From Edolisoma coerulescens (Eukaryota; Chordata; Aves; Passeriformes; Campephagidae): a stretch of 64,000 nucleotides of DNA. The stretch covers positions 248,001 through 312,000 of the forward strand of contig VWZW01001293.1 of NCBI GenBank assembly GCA_013397115.1. Direction: 5' to 3'. Shown here piece after piece: positions 61,901 through 64,000 of this stretch (positions are counted from its first letter, which is position 1; every line of letters begins with the position of its first letter). The position numbers and the translations under genes were made by a program. The notes beneath the pieces were generated by a model that did not search any database, was not told the origin of the DNA, and saw only the letters and a program-made list of their open reading frames with translations.

Positions 61901-62607
61901 GCTGTGGTTAATTTGAAGCTCAGTAACAGAATTCAGATCTCTTGGATCTAAATCTGCAGAGAACCAGTAGCCCTTATCTTGCTGAAGCTCCTTAGCTCAC
62001 CGATTAGGAGGCATGTTTAGTCTGGCAAATATCATAAAAGACAGTGATGTGGGAAAGGGAAACAACTACAGTCATACTTGAAAATTATTCTAAATATGTA
62101 GGGATAAAAACCCTGTGATGTGTTCTGTGTGATTAAAATAAAAAAGAACAGGATGTCATTAAAACAGGTTCTGACTCTATGGTCCTCCTGGGGAAAGCAG
62201 GCTCTGGTGGAAGGACAGGAGGATTTGACGTCGTGTCCGGACAGCAGAGCAGTGTGAGTGCACAGGCTGATGGCAGGAGCTGCAGGGGGTGGTTACAGCT
62301 GGAAAGGGCTCTGAGTTACACAGTGGTTTCAGTGCCCACGGAGACAGGCTGCACCTTGGGTCATTCCAGACACAGCTGGGTAAAAATTGGCAGATGTAGT
62401 TTTGTTGCAGTAAGGTCAGGACATTACTGATTTTGCAATTCTGCTGGAGCATAAATGGAGTTAAGGACTTCTGTTGTCACGAGGCTCTTTGCTGTTCCGT
62501 TGAATGCTCTAATCTCATCAAAAATCAGATTGCCTTAAACTGATTGTGGACATCCTCTCCATGGTTTCAGGTGGTTGTTTTCTAACCTAAACTTGATTTA
62601 TCATCAA

Positions 62608-62648
62608 CCCTTTTTTTTTCTTTATTTTTTTTTTTTGGTGGGGGGGGA
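62608..62648. repeat. T-run followed by G-run
   Basis: A T-rich homopolymer is broken by single C or A and followed by TGG and a run of eight or nine G. It is simple sequence prone to sequencing error. Confidence 0.75.
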
Positions 62649-63116
62649 GAATGGGGGTGAAGATTAGCACGGATTTTGAAGCCCAGCTACATCTGAAGCT
62701 AAATTTTTCCCTGCCACCTGCTTGAACACTTCTTACAGCTCCCTTAAGGGTTTATTTTATCCAATTACCACAACTGCTGGGCAAAGCTAGTTTTGAGACA
62801 GACTCTTGGACTGGGAAGCAAATGCCTCCCATTGAGTCCTTGAAAATCTCTTGGAACATCAAGACTGATAGTCCTGCCAGACCTTCTCTCAGTGCTGATT
62901 AGACCCTGCCTCACTTTATCATCTTGTTTACAGTGAGATATTCCTTAGAAGGAAGACTAAATCAAACAGCTGCTTTTCTATCAATTCTCATTTGGGAAAG
63001 GTAGTGCTGGATACAGATATTTTCAGAATTAAGAGCAGAAGATCTGCTTTCTGCTTTCAATTCCCAGTTCTGCTTTTCATTCCCTCTGAACTCAGGCAAA
63101 TTACACATTCTGCTTC

Positions 63117-63161
63117 TTTTTTTTTTTTAAGCCTTTTTTTTTTTAGCCTTTTTTTTTTGTT
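63117..63161. repeat. Poly-T tandem (T-run with AGCC units)
   Basis: Three T-runs of 9-12 bases are separated by AAGCC or AGCC, a short tandem of about 17 bases. Low complexity. Confidence 0.75.
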
Positions 63162-64000
63162 GTTGCATTTCTGATCCTATCTTTCCTCAGCTTTCTCTTT
63201 TATCTATTTAGGTGCTGTCTTAAACAGGGTGCAGTCAGTCCTGGTTTGCAGTGAAAGAGCTGAAGCACCAATGCTCCCCAAGTCATGGCGAGCAATTTCT
63301 GAAGCAATTTCATTCCCAGTATGACTGAGAGGTGTTTCAAGAAGTGTCAAGGCAGCTGGTTCCTCGTGTAATCAGGGGAGCATGTTGGTAACCTCTTCTA
63401 ATAGGAGCTGGAAAATGCCAGTGTGTGAATTGGGTAGAAAAATGTATTCCCAAAGCCTAATACCTCAATTCAAAATTACCTTCAAGGCAGCATGATGGAT
63501 TGCCAGTGGAATTTAATCTTTAATGAGCTTTTGTCTCTGACTTCATAAAACCTAACATGGCTTAACACTTTTTATCATCTTTGGTTGAAACACAGCAACC
63601 CTTTGGATGACATTAATATTCAAGATAAGAAGCTAAGGTTTTTAAATTCAAAGTGGTAAAGAAAAGCAGGGTTTTGTGGTATTTTTTTATTCACTGGAGG
63701 TGTAAAACAGTACATGAAACAAATTCTTCTCAAAGCAATGATTTTTATTGCAATGCACTCTCTCCAAATTTGGTTCAAATCATCCCACAACTGCCACAAG
63801 AATTTCTAGGACTCTTACGTCTGCTGTTGTTGCTACTAGATTATCAATATTACTTGAAATCAAATGAATATGACATTCTGACCTGCTAGACTGGAAACTA
63901 TTTTCTCACCTTTTTCATTCTTTCCATTTCTAGAGCTTGTAGAAAGGACTTGTGTTTGTGGGGGAAAAAAAATTCCATCAAATAACCAGGCAGTGGAGTG

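Larger units (their letters stand above)
49346..64000. other. Intergenic (or intron of a gene outside the window)
   Basis: This is 14.6 kb without a recognisable exon on either strand. It has AT-rich TAAT-containing segments near 49960-50120 and 53650-53840, a perfect palindrome at 55929-55952, and homopolymer runs (58590-58608, 62608-62648, 63117-63161). Few young transposons are visible. In mammals SHISAL1 follows PARVG on the opposite strand; its conserved membrane-segment exon was not found. Confidence 0.6.

Noticed and set aside
1..64000. tRNA, rRNA, CRISPR arrays or operon-like gene clusters
   Set aside because: None seen; the window is vertebrate nuclear DNA, and no regularly spaced repeats or cloverleaf sequences were recognised by eye.

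Overview
This window is vertebrate nuclear DNA, almost certainly from a bird and probably a passerine. It has long introns with GT/AG splice sites, several CR1 LINE fragments carrying the avian CR1 3' tail, and one element that resembles a passerine endogenous-retrovirus LTR. There is no bacterial gene organisation. Nearly all open reading frames are chance frames; the coding content is small and interrupted. The species call is inference, because no species-diagnostic sequence is present.

Two paralogous parvin genes lie head to tail on the + strand. The window opens in the last intron of PARVB (beta-parvin); its terminal coding exon is 4114-4190, with a canonical AATAAA at 4245-4250. About 10 kb later the complete coding sequence of PARVG (gamma-parvin) runs from an ATG at 14223 to a TGA at 29821. 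I reconstructed 12 coding exons whose splice phases all agree: 969 nt, 322 codons plus stop. The protein has the family layout of two calponin-homology (CH) domains and includes a 23-nt microexon. The likely poly(A) signal is ATTAAA at 30127-30132. Parvins bind integrin-linked kinase and paxillin at integrin adhesions; gamma-parvin is the blood-cell paralogue. The PARVB-PARVG order matches the known vertebrate arrangement.

The 4.3-14.2 kb spacer holds an old CR1-like relic (about 10.44-10.84 kb), a younger 5'-truncated CR1 (12.66-13.66 kb, + strand) and a TATA-like site near 11.92 kb. A related CR1 lies in opposite orientation at 1.13-1.65 kb.

From about 30.15 kb to the end I find no convincing coding exon. 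This 34-kb stretch contains a probable solo LTR (about 37.46-37.96 kb), a pair of diverged repeats (38.1-39.4 kb), a CAAC-rich tract (40.8 kb), a nearly identical 408-bp direct duplication around an unresolved base (43.5-44.4 kb, probably an assembly artefact), paired hairpins (46.63-46.68 kb), a CR1 copy (48.77-49.35 kb), a 24-bp perfect palindrome (55.93 kb) and AT-rich segments that could be regulatory. SHISAL1, the gene that follows PARVG in mammals, was looked for on the minus strand and not found here.

I do not see a new multi-gene system. The points most worth checking are the assembly duplication, the paired hairpins, the palindrome, the diverged repeat pair and the unmapped PARVG promoter.
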